This document shows positions 25,940 to 34,032 of a DNA stretch of 64,000 nt, in pieces (position 1 is the stretch's first letter; each line of letters begins with the position of its first letter). The DNA is taken from positions 261,035 through 325,034 of the forward strand of contig JAKVCX010000007.1 of assembly GCA_022448525.1 (NCBI GenBank). The letters run 5' to 3'. The DNA is from Tenacibaculum sp. GTDB lineage: Bacteria; Bacteroidota; Bacteroidia; Flavobacteriales; Flavobacteriaceae. The notes under the pieces were generated by a model. That model had not been told where the DNA came from. It was given only the letters and a program-made list of their open reading frames with translations, and did no database searches. Made by a program: the position numbers and the translations under genes.

Positions 25940-28171
25940 CTATTCTAATACTACTTTCTTACTTATTTCTGTGTTCTGTGATTGTAGTTTTACAATGTAA
26001 ACACCTGATGATAAGTTGTTAAAATCTAGTTGTGTATTGTTGTTAGTTATTTCTGTATTTGCTACTTCTTTACCTAAGATCGAGTAAATCTTAACTGTTG
26101 CATTTGTAGTTAATCCACTAATGGTAATTTGTTTTATTCCTGATTTGAAAATATTTACTGTATTTGTTTCAAGAATTGGATCTTCAGTACTTAATGTTTT
26201 AGAAGATGTGTGTAAGTAGAATCTTCCAGTTTCATTATCTAGTTCAGTAATAGTTGCAGTATAAGAATCCTCAGTAATATCGTTCATGGTTCCATTAGCC
26301 TTGTCCTCTAAATAAATTTTAGTGTCTGCAGGTAATTGATTTCCGTTTAATGAAAATGTTACATTACTATCTTTTTGAGCGACTAATCCTAAAGGAATTG
26401 CAAGGTCATTATAGCTATCTGAAGGTACAGATTGGATTGTGTAGTTTTCATCTGTACTACCATCAACAAGTTTTGTAAATAAATCGAAAGAAGCTCCTCC
26501 GAAATTACCAATATCGTATCCTGCATCCAACCCTTTGGTAGCAGTATTTAAGAATAAAACTTTAGTTGAAACAGTTATATCATTTGAAGTTGCCTCAAGT
26601 TCAAAACTCATATTACTTTTTTGTGAAGTTCCTCTCATAGAGCCTCCTCCAGAAACTGCTAAACCTCTTTGAGAAGCAGTAAAGTTAACATCTGTAACTC
26701 CCGAGTTAGTTCTTATAAAGAATCCTTGTCCAGGTGCTATTTTACTTTCAGCATCTAATAAAGATGTTGCTGTATATTTATTTTGTGTTGTATCCCAAGT
26801 ATAAACTGCTACAAAAGAAGGATCAAACTTACTTGAGTTAGATGCAATGAAGTTTTCACCAGAAAGATCATTGATTGGAAGGTATGCAGTAAAAGGATTC
26901 CCAACAGCATTCCATTCACTTTCTACTACAGATTCTGTAACATTTGTAGTTTCAATAGTTCCAGTAAAAGAAACTCCTCCGTCTGTAGCTCTAGATATTG
27001 CATATCCTTTTCCTACTTCAAATTCAATAGTTCCTGAACTTAAATCGTCAGTAGTGTAATAAACCCATTTAGATCCATCCGCATTGCTATCATCATAATA
27101 AGCAATTGCATATCTATTAGGTGTTACAGTAGTGTTTACTCTAATGTCATTTGCTGCATTTTCAGCAAAATCTTTAATACTTTGTCCGCTTACAGGAGCA
27201 GTAATAACATTCCATTCGTTAGCTAACAAACCATTTTGTTGAAATGTAACTTGACCTGAAGCAGTACCTTCAACGATAAATACACTGCTATTATCTGTAC
27301 TTAAGTTTGATGTTAATGCTATTGAACCATTATTAGAAACATCACCATTTACATTTAAAATTCCATTGTTGTCAATTGTAAGAACTGCTCCTGAGTTTAA
27401 TGTTAAATCGTTAATATCATAACTTCCAGAGTTTAAGATTGGATCGTTAGTAACATCTGGAATTATGGTGTTATTTGTTGCATTTGGAATTGCTGCTCCA
27501 CTCCAGTTAGATGTTACACCCCAAAAAGCACTAGATGTACCTGTCCAAGTTACATCGCTAGCTAAAGCTGCTCCAGTTGAGTCGTAAGAATCGCCTGTAA
27601 TTTGAGATCCAGGCTCTGAAGTACAATTCGCAGTTCCGAAAGCTACAGCAGTTGTTGGTCCACAAGCTGTATAAAACTGATCTAAGAATACGCTTCCTGT
27701 TTCAAAAGTAACATTTGGGTCTTTACTAACATCAGCGTACTTGATTTTAATACTGTATAAGTGAACAGGGGTACTGCTTACTACTGGCATTCCGATAGTT
27801 CCACTACTTGCTAATTGTTGAAAAGAGGTAGATACTCTTGAAGTCGTATTATCGTTTACAATAAATGATTGATATGCAAACACAGACCCCGCGAAAAAGC
27901 TGGTAGCTAAAATAGAACCATCAGGTTGTAACATTTCAAAGTTTGTATTTGTATGTACATTTTCACCAAATGCTTCTGTATTGTAATTGAAATAAATTTG
28001 ACCTGATCCTACGATGAAATCAGTATCAGAAGCAACATAAATGTCCGCTTCATAAAAGTCATTAGTTCCATCATTCGTGTTTCGTGCGTTTACGAATGTA
28101 AAACTGATGTTTTGAGATGATAGCTGTAGTGAAAATACAGCTAAAAGAATAAAAAGTAAATTTTTCATCAT
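25940..28171 (-). CDS. secreted T9SS type A sorting domain protein
   Basis: This 743-residue secreted protein has a signal peptide (MMKNLLFILLAVFSLQLSSQ). Residues 20-180 form a beta-rich domain (DFYEADIYVASDTDFIVGSG, then QIYFNYNTEAFGENV) that loosely recalls a cohesin-type fold. The middle contains a G8/LamG-like repeat area (ILNSGSYDINDLTLNSGAVLTID) and a large beta-domain. The C-terminal 75 residues are a type A sorting domain of the type IX secretion system (VKIYSILGKEVANTEI, then LSSGVYIVKLQSQN and KKVVLE). It should be exported by T9SS and anchored or released at the surface. A structured leader precedes it at 28191-28252. The function of the body is unknown. Confidence 0.8.
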   Translation of the reverse strand: MMKNLLFILLAVFSLQLSSQNISFTFVNARNTNDGTNDFYEADIYVASDTDFIVGSGQIYFNYNTEAFGENVHTNTNFEMLQPDGSILATSFFAGSVFAYQSFIVNDNTTSRVSTSFQQLASSGTIGMPVVSSTPVHLYSIKIKYADVSKDPNVTFETGSVFLDQFYTACGPTTAVAFGTANCTSEPGSQITGDSYDSTGAALASDVTWTGTSSAFWGVTSNWSGAAIPNATNNTIIPDVTNDPILNSGSYDINDLTLNSGAVLTIDNNGILNVNGDVSNNGSIALTSNLSTDNSSVFIVEGTASGQVTFQQNGLLANEWNVITAPVSGQSIKDFAENAANDIRVNTTVTPNRYAIAYYDDSNADGSKWVYYTTDDLSSGTIEFEVGKGYAISRATDGGVSFTGTIETTNVTESVVESEWNAVGNPFTAYLPINDLSGENFIASNSSKFDPSFVAVYTWDTTQNKYTATSLLDAESKIAPGQGFFIRTNSGVTDVNFTASQRGLAVSGGGSMRGTSQKSNMSFELEATSNDITVSTKVLFLNTATKGLDAGYDIGNFGGASFDLFTKLVDGSTDENYTIQSVPSDSYNDLAIPLGLVAQKDSNVTFSLNGNQLPADTKIYLEDKANGTMNDITEDSYTATITELDNETGRFYLHTSSKTLSTEDPILETNTVNIFKSGIKQITISGLTTNATVKIYSILGKEVANTEITNNNTQLDFNNLSSGVYIVKLQSQNTEISKKVVLE

Positions 28172-28190
28172 TGTGTTATTTTTTTTGTTA

Positions 28191-28252
28191 TCCGTAAACC
28201 CCTAGCGACCCTACATATTATATCGCGTATAATTTTTACCAGGGGCAACGGA
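28191..28252 (-). promoter_or_regulatory. structured 5' leader upstream of the T9SS protein gene
   Basis: On the minus strand TCCGT and CCCCT at the 5' side (28252-28248 and 28245-28241) pair with AGGGG and ACGGA (28203-28199 and 28195-28191). An inner ATTATA/TATAAT pair lies inside the loop. No T-run follows, so it is not a typical terminator. It could be a cis-regulatory RNA or an mRNA stabiliser; I do not recognise a riboswitch class. Confidence 0.35.
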
Positions 28253-28274
28253 CATTCTTAATTTATCTTTGTTT

Positions 28275-28475
28275 TTATGCTCTTTGAATATTTATGATTC
28301 GCATGGACATTCCGTTGAATGATTTTTCTATTCTAACCTTCGATAACCAGTAAAAACTTCCATGATAAATGATAGGTAGATAGGCGAATTTCTTTGTCAC
28401 TTTTCTTACTTTGAATTTTCTGTTTTTAATTAGCTTCATAAACGTGTTGGGATTAAAATTGTTTTCCTTTACCAA
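28275..28475 (-). CDS. hypothetical small basic protein
   Basis: This is a reading frame of 66 codons, or 54 if it starts at the second ATG (28439, MKLIKNRKFKVRKVTKKFAY). The sequence is basic and aromatic (LPIIYHGSFYWLSKVRIEKS) with protein-like composition and no signal peptide. The longer form overlaps the end of the LRR gene by 23 bases. I recognise no family. Its position between two surface-protein genes in one direction makes expression plausible, but a chance ORF cannot be excluded. Confidence 0.35.
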   Translation of the reverse strand: MVKENNFNPNTFMKLIKNRKFKVRKVTKKFAYLPIIYHGSFYWLSKVRIEKSFNGMSMRIINIQRA

Positions 28476-30921
28476 TGTTGGTATTCAGTATGTTTGTTAT
28501 ATCTGTATTTTGTATTTGTCCGTTTAGATCTAAATCTTCCGTTAAGTATCCAGAATTTCCTAGCAATTGGATTATTAGCGTTATGTCAATATTTTGTATT
28601 TGTCCGTTTTTATCATTATCACCAGCAATTATTGCATAAGTATTTTTACCAGATCCTGCTTCCGTGTGAACTAAACTAACTGCATCTGTATTCCCTAAAA
28701 CATTCGCAGGATTGGTAAAATCAATATTTGATGTTGTTGATGATAAAGCAATAGGATTATTTGAGATAATTTCAAGGTGATTTCTGTGTGATACCGCCAT
28801 GAAATATGAGTTACTCGGTTTAGTAATTGATAAGTTTGTAGAACTATTCTCAGGATCTACAATCATTCCATTTCGTTGAAGTAAGAATGATTTGCTAGCA
28901 ATTACATTAGTCGCGTCCGAAGCATCTCTTAATTGTAATTCAATCCAATCTACGATAGCGGTTTCACCTGTTAAAGTGAAAATATTTGAATCACACATTA
29001 AATTATCTGAATAAGGAGATGTGTTAGGTAGAACTCCATTGGTTCTTAAATCGTCACGCATTAAATGTTCTTCACCCGAAGAAGTGTTTTTCATTGCTCC
29101 TTCTAAATATACATTAGCTGTAAAAGCAATTGAACAAGCATTTTTTACATCTTCAAAACTGCTATAATTCCCAGAATCGGCATAAAAAGACCAGAAACTT
29201 GGTAATGTACCATAAGCTGCAAATTCAGATAAACCACAAACATTTGTAGTATTTGGAATATATAGTGACCAATAATTCCCATTAACTGTTCTGAGTGCGG
29301 TTAAGTTTATTGTTTGAAGGTTTTCTTCAGCTAAATAATGATCAAAACTGTTATTATCCGGATTTAATGCTACTAAGTTTTGTAATCCATCTACATTTAG
29401 TAATCCATTTCCTGAAATATTAAATTGACCAATTGCAGTTAATGATTCAAGTCCATCTAAAGAGGTTAAAGAAGTGTTGTCTAGTATTAATAAATAATCA
29501 ATATTAGAAATATTAGGAAATCCAGTCATAGCGGTCAATCCTGTATTTCTTACTGATATTCTTTCAATAGCTGTAAGATTCTCAATTCCGTTAAAAGAAT
29601 CTAAACTTGTACAGTTTTGAATTGTTAAAGAAGCCATAGTTGTAAATGAACTTAAACCATTTAAGTCAACTATAACATCACTGTTTTTTAATTCAATCGT
29701 ATCACACGAATTAGATTTTAATCCTGAAAAAGAGTCGAATTTATCACAATTATCTATTGAAATAGTTGCGATAGTATTTGCATTACCAATTCCATTAAAA
29801 TCTTCAAAAGAAGCAGCATCAGTAATTGAAATATCTTCAAAAGAGGAGATATTAGTAAGACCTGTCAAATCCACAAGATTATCGCAAGTATCAATCGTAA
29901 AATCATTTAAAGAAGTAATGTTTTCTGCTCCTCCTAATGTTGTAATTGGAAGATATTTTAAAGAGAATAAAGAATTAATACTATTTAAATTTGTAATTCC
30001 AGATAATGAAGCTAATGAGCTACAGCTTTCAATCTCAAAAGTGGAAACTGTTTGAAGATTACTTAATCCATTTAAATTCGTAATAGTATTTAATCCTCTA
30101 AATTTTAAACGGGGTAAACTGCTTACATTAGGAAAGTAATTTAAATTTAGAAGAGCGGTTAAATCTGAAAGTAAAATTTCATCCACGCTTGTTATCTTAT
30201 CAATACCTTCTAATGAAGTAATTACAGCATTACTTTGTATGATTAAACGATCTACAGTAGTTAATTTATCAAGATCAAGTAAGTTTGGTAAATTAGGTTC
30301 TGTAATCGTTAGATTCTTTACACTTGTTAAGTTATGAAGTCCCTGTAAGTTCGTTAAGTTGTTATAGCCAACTGAGATGTCGAAATTAACGTTCGAAAAA
30401 TGACTAAAAGCAGTAATATCTGCTAAAGCATAGTTCGATGTTACTTTAATCGAGGAAACTGTAGCTACATTTTCTATCCCACTAAGAGTTGTAATTGCAT
30501 CGTTTCCAGTAATGTTTAATCCGTTCCCTACAGAAGTTAAATTGCTTAGTGCTGATAAACTTAATAAACTATCGTTATTATTAATAGTTAAAGAGCTTCC
30601 AACTGTTTGAATATTTTGTAATCCGTTTAAACTAGTAAGACTTGTACTTGATATTGAAAGTAACCCAGTGATATTTGTTATTTTATTATTCAAACCAGAA
30701 ATATCGGTTACTGATGTACTTGAAATTACTAGATTTCCAGAGATTGTTGTACAATCAGGATAGTTGTTTATAAAATCATTAACAGCAGTTTGCGATGTTA
30801 AATAAACCGGTCCTGATGGGCATTGGGCGAAGAGGGGTTGCCCAATGCTCAGGAATAACATGGAACTTAGCACAGAAAGTTTCCATGAAGAAAGTTTGCT
30901 TTTAATATTTTTATAAACCAT
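28453..30921 (-). CDS. secreted LRR-like surface protein with dockerin-like C-terminal module
   Basis: This 822-residue protein has a signal peptide ending near PLFAQ (residue 33). Residues 50-600 are irregular leucine-rich repeats of the receptor-L/BspA type, with recurring pieces such as SLNGLQNIQTV, TSLEGIDKITSVDE and TSLDGLESLTAIG. The last about 210 residues form a module shared with the proteins at 30938 and 36681 (LMRDDLRTNGVLPNTSPYSD, DWIELQLRDASD, AVSHRNHLEIIS). It ends in two dockerin-like loops (DNDKNGQIQNIDITLIIQLL and DLDLNGQIQNTD) and NIGKGKQF. No canonical T9SS sorting domain is seen. LRRs suggest ligand or host-surface binding. It follows the 30938 gene by 16 bases in one operon. 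Confidence 0.8.
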   Translation of the reverse strand: MVYKNIKSKLSSWKLSVLSSMLFLSIGQPLFAQCPSGPVYLTSQTAVNDFINNYPDCTTISGNLVISSTSVTDISGLNNKITNITGLLSISSTSLTSLNGLQNIQTVGSSLTINNNDSLLSLSALSNLTSVGNGLNITGNDAITTLSGIENVATVSSIKVTSNYALADITAFSHFSNVNFDISVGYNNLTNLQGLHNLTSVKNLTITEPNLPNLLDLDKLTTVDRLIIQSNAVITSLEGIDKITSVDEILLSDLTALLNLNYFPNVSSLPRLKFRGLNTITNLNGLSNLQTVSTFEIESCSSLASLSGITNLNSINSLFSLKYLPITTLGGAENITSLNDFTIDTCDNLVDLTGLTNISSFEDISITDAASFEDFNGIGNANTIATISIDNCDKFDSFSGLKSNSCDTIELKNSDVIVDLNGLSSFTTMASLTIQNCTSLDSFNGIENLTAIERISVRNTGLTAMTGFPNISNIDYLLILDNTSLTSLDGLESLTAIGQFNISGNGLLNVDGLQNLVALNPDNNSFDHYLAEENLQTINLTALRTVNGNYWSLYIPNTTNVCGLSEFAAYGTLPSFWSFYADSGNYSSFEDVKNACSIAFTANVYLEGAMKNTSSGEEHLMRDDLRTNGVLPNTSPYSDNLMCDSNIFTLTGETAIVDWIELQLRDASDATNVIASKSFLLQRNGMIVDPENSSTNLSITKPSNSYFMAVSHRNHLEIISNNPIALSSTTSNIDFTNPANVLGNTDAVSLVHTEAGSGKNTYAIIAGDNDKNGQIQNIDITLIIQLLGNSGYLTEDLDLNGQIQNTDITNILNTNIGKGKQF

Positions 30922-30937
30922 GGGGATAAGTTTTTTA

Positions 30938-31801
30938 TTATTGTTCTCCTTTACCGATGTTTGGATTTAGATTGGTATTGATGTCAGTATTTTGAACCTG
31001 ACCGTTCATATCTAAATCGGCTTTATTGTAGCCTGAAACTCCAAGCAATTGAATTACAGCATTCGTATCGGTGTTTTGAATTTGACCGTTTTCATCAAAG
31101 TCTCCAGAAACCATTGCGAATAATCCATTACTCATGTCAACGACTGAATTTGTTCCGCCAAAAACAGAAGAAGCTGCATTACTAAGGTTAATTGTTGTCG
31201 AAGCATCAGTATTTAAAGCAATTGTTGAATTACTAATGATTCCTAAGTGATTTCTGTGATTAACAGCCACGAAATACTGGTCATTTGAAAGACTAAATTT
31301 TAAGGAAGAAACTCCATCAACATCCACAATATCTCCGTCTGCTTGTAATAAAGCAGATTGACTTGCTAAAACAACTGTTCTATCGTTTTTATCACGAAGT
31401 GTAACCCAAATCCAATCAATAATTGCGTTGTTACCTGTTGCATCAAAAACTGAGGATTCACAAATGATTGCATCTGCATATGGACTTGTTGTTGGTAATA
31501 AACTATTACTTCTTAAACTATCGTCCATTGTTGTTGTTCCAGAAGTGGTTAACGGACCTTGTAAAAAAGCAATAGGAGCAAGTTTAATCTTTAAAACGAT
31601 AGTTTCTTGTTGAAAACCTTGAGTTAAAGTATTACTTCCGTTAGAGCTCGTTGTAACTACTAAATCACCGATTGTAAAATCTAAGCTAGCATTTGCTGTG
31701 CTTAAAGTAGTTCCGCTTGATCCAATTACAGTTCTTTCTATTGTTTGAGAATATAAAGAAGCGGTAATTAGCAATGTTGTTATGAATAAAAACTGTTTCA
31801 T
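30938..31801 (-). CDS. secreted protein with the shared dockerin-like C-terminal module
   Basis: This protein of about 287 residues starts at ATG 31801 (MKQFLFITTLLITASLYSQ signal peptide), 7 bases after the preceding gene's stop; a further ATG at 31822 overlaps that gene and breaks the signal peptide. A short N-terminal part (TIERTVIGSSGTTLSTANAS, then LTQGFQQE) is typical of Bacteroidota surface proteins. The rest is the shared module: TMDDSLRSNSLLPTTSPYAD, IIDWIWVTLRDKNDR, AVNHRNHLGIISNS, two dockerin-like loops (DFDENGQIQNTD, DLDMNGQVQNTD) and NPNIGKGEQ. It is very close in sequence to the end of the giant LRR protein, which points to duplication within the locus. It looks like a minimal version of the module without LRRs. 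Confidence 0.78.
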   Translation of the reverse strand: MKQFLFITTLLITASLYSQTIERTVIGSSGTTLSTANASLDFTIGDLVVTTSSNGSNTLTQGFQQETIVLKIKLAPIAFLQGPLTTSGTTTMDDSLRSNSLLPTTSPYADAIICESSVFDATGNNAIIDWIWVTLRDKNDRTVVLASQSALLQADGDIVDVDGVSSLKFSLSNDQYFVAVNHRNHLGIISNSTIALNTDASTTINLSNAASSVFGGTNSVVDMSNGLFAMVSGDFDENGQIQNTDTNAVIQLLGVSGYNKADLDMNGQVQNTDINTNLNPNIGKGEQ

Positions 31802-31808
31802 GCTTCTA

Positions 31809-33596
31809 CTATCTTTTTCCAATAATTTGCAAAACAGTTATAGCATCCGTTTTATTATCTCCTCCTGAGCTTCTTACTTGGTATTCCACTTTACCCTGAG
31901 CTAATGAAGTAATCTGAGCAGCTCTAGTTACAGAAGTAGACGCAACACAAGTAATTGTTACTGAAGGAATACTTGAAAAGTGATTTGAATAATTTACGGT
32001 GTATGTGTTTCCACTTAAAGAAGCTGTAATACCAGTTGAATTAGTAACATTAGAATTTATTGTTCCATCAGTATCTATTATTACTGAGATGATTTCTACA
32101 TTGTTAGCTGCACCAGCTGCTCTAAGATCATCACCATCTTCATCAATAATGATATTTCCATCAGTAGCAATATTTTCATCAACTTTTAACTCTCCTTTTA
32201 CTTGTAATAAATCATTATCAAATTCTCCATAAATTAAATCTCTAATATGAAGTTGATTTGAGAAAGTTCCACCAGCTCCAGCTGCCGTACCAATTAATAC
32301 ATTAGAGTTTCCGTTTAAATTATATCCTGCAAAGTATCCGATAACAACATTGCTATCTCCAGATTGAGCACCTTCTGCAGCTTGATGTCCAATAATTACG
32401 TTCCTATCACTAAGATTGGAAAGGTTACTAGTGTCATTATAAGAACCAAAAATCTGGTTTTCAAAAGAAGTTGTTGTAATAGCTCCATTAAATTCAAAAT
32501 TTCCAGTTGTTTTAATGTCACCAGATACATTCATCAAACCATTTGAAATATCTACTTGAGAAGAACCATTCGTAACAAAATGAATTTCATCTGACTTACC
32601 AAAATTATTGTCACCACCTACAGCAATCATTGTAGGAGAGCTATCACGTTCACCTGGAGCTTGTATAGCGGATGTATAAATCCAAGGTGTAGTCATGTAT
32701 CCTTCATCTTTTTGATTTGAAGCATTTTGAGTTGTACTTTGAGAACCAACAGCAATATTTCCGATAACAGCATTATCTACAACATCTAAACTTGTCTGAG
32801 GATTTGCTTCTCCAATACCAACGCTTCCATCGTTTTTAATAGCAATTCCTTCGTCATTACCATCATTTGAAATCCAGTTAGAGTTTAATTGTAAATTTCC
32901 ACCTACAGAAACTTTAGCAGAGGTAATTACATTTCCACTTGCGTCAAATTGAATTCCGTTATTACTTGTTCCATCTCCATTTATCCAATGGGTATCAAGG
33001 TTAATATTACTTCCTAAGAATAATTTGTTAGATGTTGTAACTCTACCTCCTGAGTTTACCAATAAACCTTCATCTCCACCATCATTAGAAATCCAATGCC
33101 CACCAGTTTGAAAGTTTTTAGTTGCAGTATGGTCTCCTAAGTTATCACCGTTTTCAACATATTTCGCTTGTAGTGCATATGGAACACTTAATAATTGAGT
33201 TGTTCCCATACTTACATAAGTAGTTCCTCCAGCTACATCAATACCAACCTCAATAAAATGAGAGTTTGAAGACCAGTCTATTGCAGAAAAATCATCAGTT
33301 GTTGTTCCTTGACCTACAACAACATTAAAAACACCATACGCATTTGTTGTTGGAGTATGAGTTTCGGTATAAATAACAGTTCCATCTGCAGTGGTTTGAT
33401 GTAATTTAAATTGTACTCCAACCGCAGAGTTTGAAATTACATCTCCAGATGCATCTCTAACTACAGATTGGTAATTAAAACCTTCTGGAGTTTGTGAATA
33501 CGCGATTAAAGAAAAAAGAAATAAAATGAAAAACGAATTCCATCTTGTCAAGCAATTTGAATTGCCAATGTTGTGTGGGTCTTTTTTGATTTTCAT
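31809..33596 (-). CDS. tail-fibre/adhesin-like secreted protein
   Basis: This 595-residue protein has a late signal peptide (SFFILFLFSLIAYSQ, residues about 21-35). It then carries the N-terminal domain common in Bacteroidota fibre-like proteins (TPEGFNYQSVVRDASGDVIS, YGVFNVVVGQG, LLSVPYALQAKYVENGDN). Repeated segments follow (HWISNDGGDEGLLVNSGGR, NWISNDGNDEGIAIKNDGS) and then a trimeric-adhesin-like stretch with short glycine-rich repeats (VIIGHQAAEGAQSGDSNVVI, YFAGYNLNGNSNVLIG). The C-terminus is a small beta domain (FSSIPSVTITCVASTSVTRA). No T9SS signal is recognisable. It is the first gene of the operon and stands directly behind the duplicated 111-bp element, so it should mark the operon's main promoter. 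Confidence 0.75.
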   Translation of the reverse strand: MKIKKDPHNIGNSNCLTRWNSFFILFLFSLIAYSQTPEGFNYQSVVRDASGDVISNSAVGVQFKLHQTTADGTVIYTETHTPTTNAYGVFNVVVGQGTTTDDFSAIDWSSNSHFIEVGIDVAGGTTYVSMGTTQLLSVPYALQAKYVENGDNLGDHTATKNFQTGGHWISNDGGDEGLLVNSGGRVTTSNKLFLGSNINLDTHWINGDGTSNNGIQFDASGNVITSAKVSVGGNLQLNSNWISNDGNDEGIAIKNDGSVGIGEANPQTSLDVVDNAVIGNIAVGSQSTTQNASNQKDEGYMTTPWIYTSAIQAPGERDSSPTMIAVGGDNNFGKSDEIHFVTNGSSQVDISNGLMNVSGDIKTTGNFEFNGAITTTSFENQIFGSYNDTSNLSNLSDRNVIIGHQAAEGAQSGDSNVVIGYFAGYNLNGNSNVLIGTAAGAGGTFSNQLHIRDLIYGEFDNDLLQVKGELKVDENIATDGNIIIDEDGDDLRAAGAANNVEIISVIIDTDGTINSNVTNSTGITASLSGNTYTVNYSNHFSSIPSVTITCVASTSVTRAAQITSLAQGKVEYQVRSSGGDNKTDAITVLQIIGKR

Positions 33597-33709
33597 GTGT
33601 AGGGTGTTTATTACTATTTTTTAAAATTGAAACTTACATTTTACCGAGATTGATTTTGAGAATTTTATTTCCTCACTTCAATTTTCAGTCTACCTGTAAA
33701 ACGATGGTA

Positions 33710-33820
33710 CAATATTATTTGATTTTGGGTTTTAAAAAAAGAAATCACAGGGTGCAAAAAAGGGTGCAAAAATTTAATCTCTTTATTTTACTGGGGGTTT
33801 AGCTGGTTTTTTTTGAACCC
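33710..33820 (-). promoter_or_regulatory. duplicated upstream element, copy 1 (tandem TGCACCC)
   Basis: This 111-bp segment aligns without gaps to 46418-46528 at about 87 of 111 identical positions. On the minus strand it contains GGGTTCAAAAAAAAC, then TGCACCC twice at a 12-base period (plus-strand GGGTGCA at 33750-33756 and 33762-33768), then TAATATTG (33717-33710) as a -7-like box. It precedes the fibre-like gene. The tandem motif lies where an activator would touch RNA polymerase. Confidence 0.65.
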
Positions 33821-33907
33821 TTGTGTTCTTTAAATTGAAAAAAAATGTAAAAATTTTGATATAGATGCCAGTTGTTTGAACTATGAAAAGAATACGTTTA
33901 TACAATA

Positions 33908-33941
33908 TTAAAACTCATTTTTAATCAAAAATGAGTTTTAA
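33908..33941 (-). terminator. intrinsic terminator of the LRR lipoprotein gene
   Basis: A perfect 15-bp inverted repeat, TTAAAACTCATTTTT and its complement, around a 4-base loop. It sits about 90 bases past the stop of the lipoprotein gene and upstream of the next operon's promoter. Confidence 0.65.
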
Positions 33942-34032
33942 TTTGAGGTTTAAAATTAGTTGCCTACGAGATGATTTTTTAGATTTTCCAAATCAAGGAT
34001 TAGATGAAAATAACAACTTGTTTATATCTTTT

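Larger units (their letters stand above)
33597..34032. other. 436-base intergenic region with promoter element and terminator
   Basis: No gene is seen. It holds the long leader (about 107 bases) of the fibre-like gene, the conserved 111-bp promoter element at 33710-33820 and a 15-bp perfect hairpin at 33908-33941 that ends the lipoprotein gene on the far side. Confidence 0.6.
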
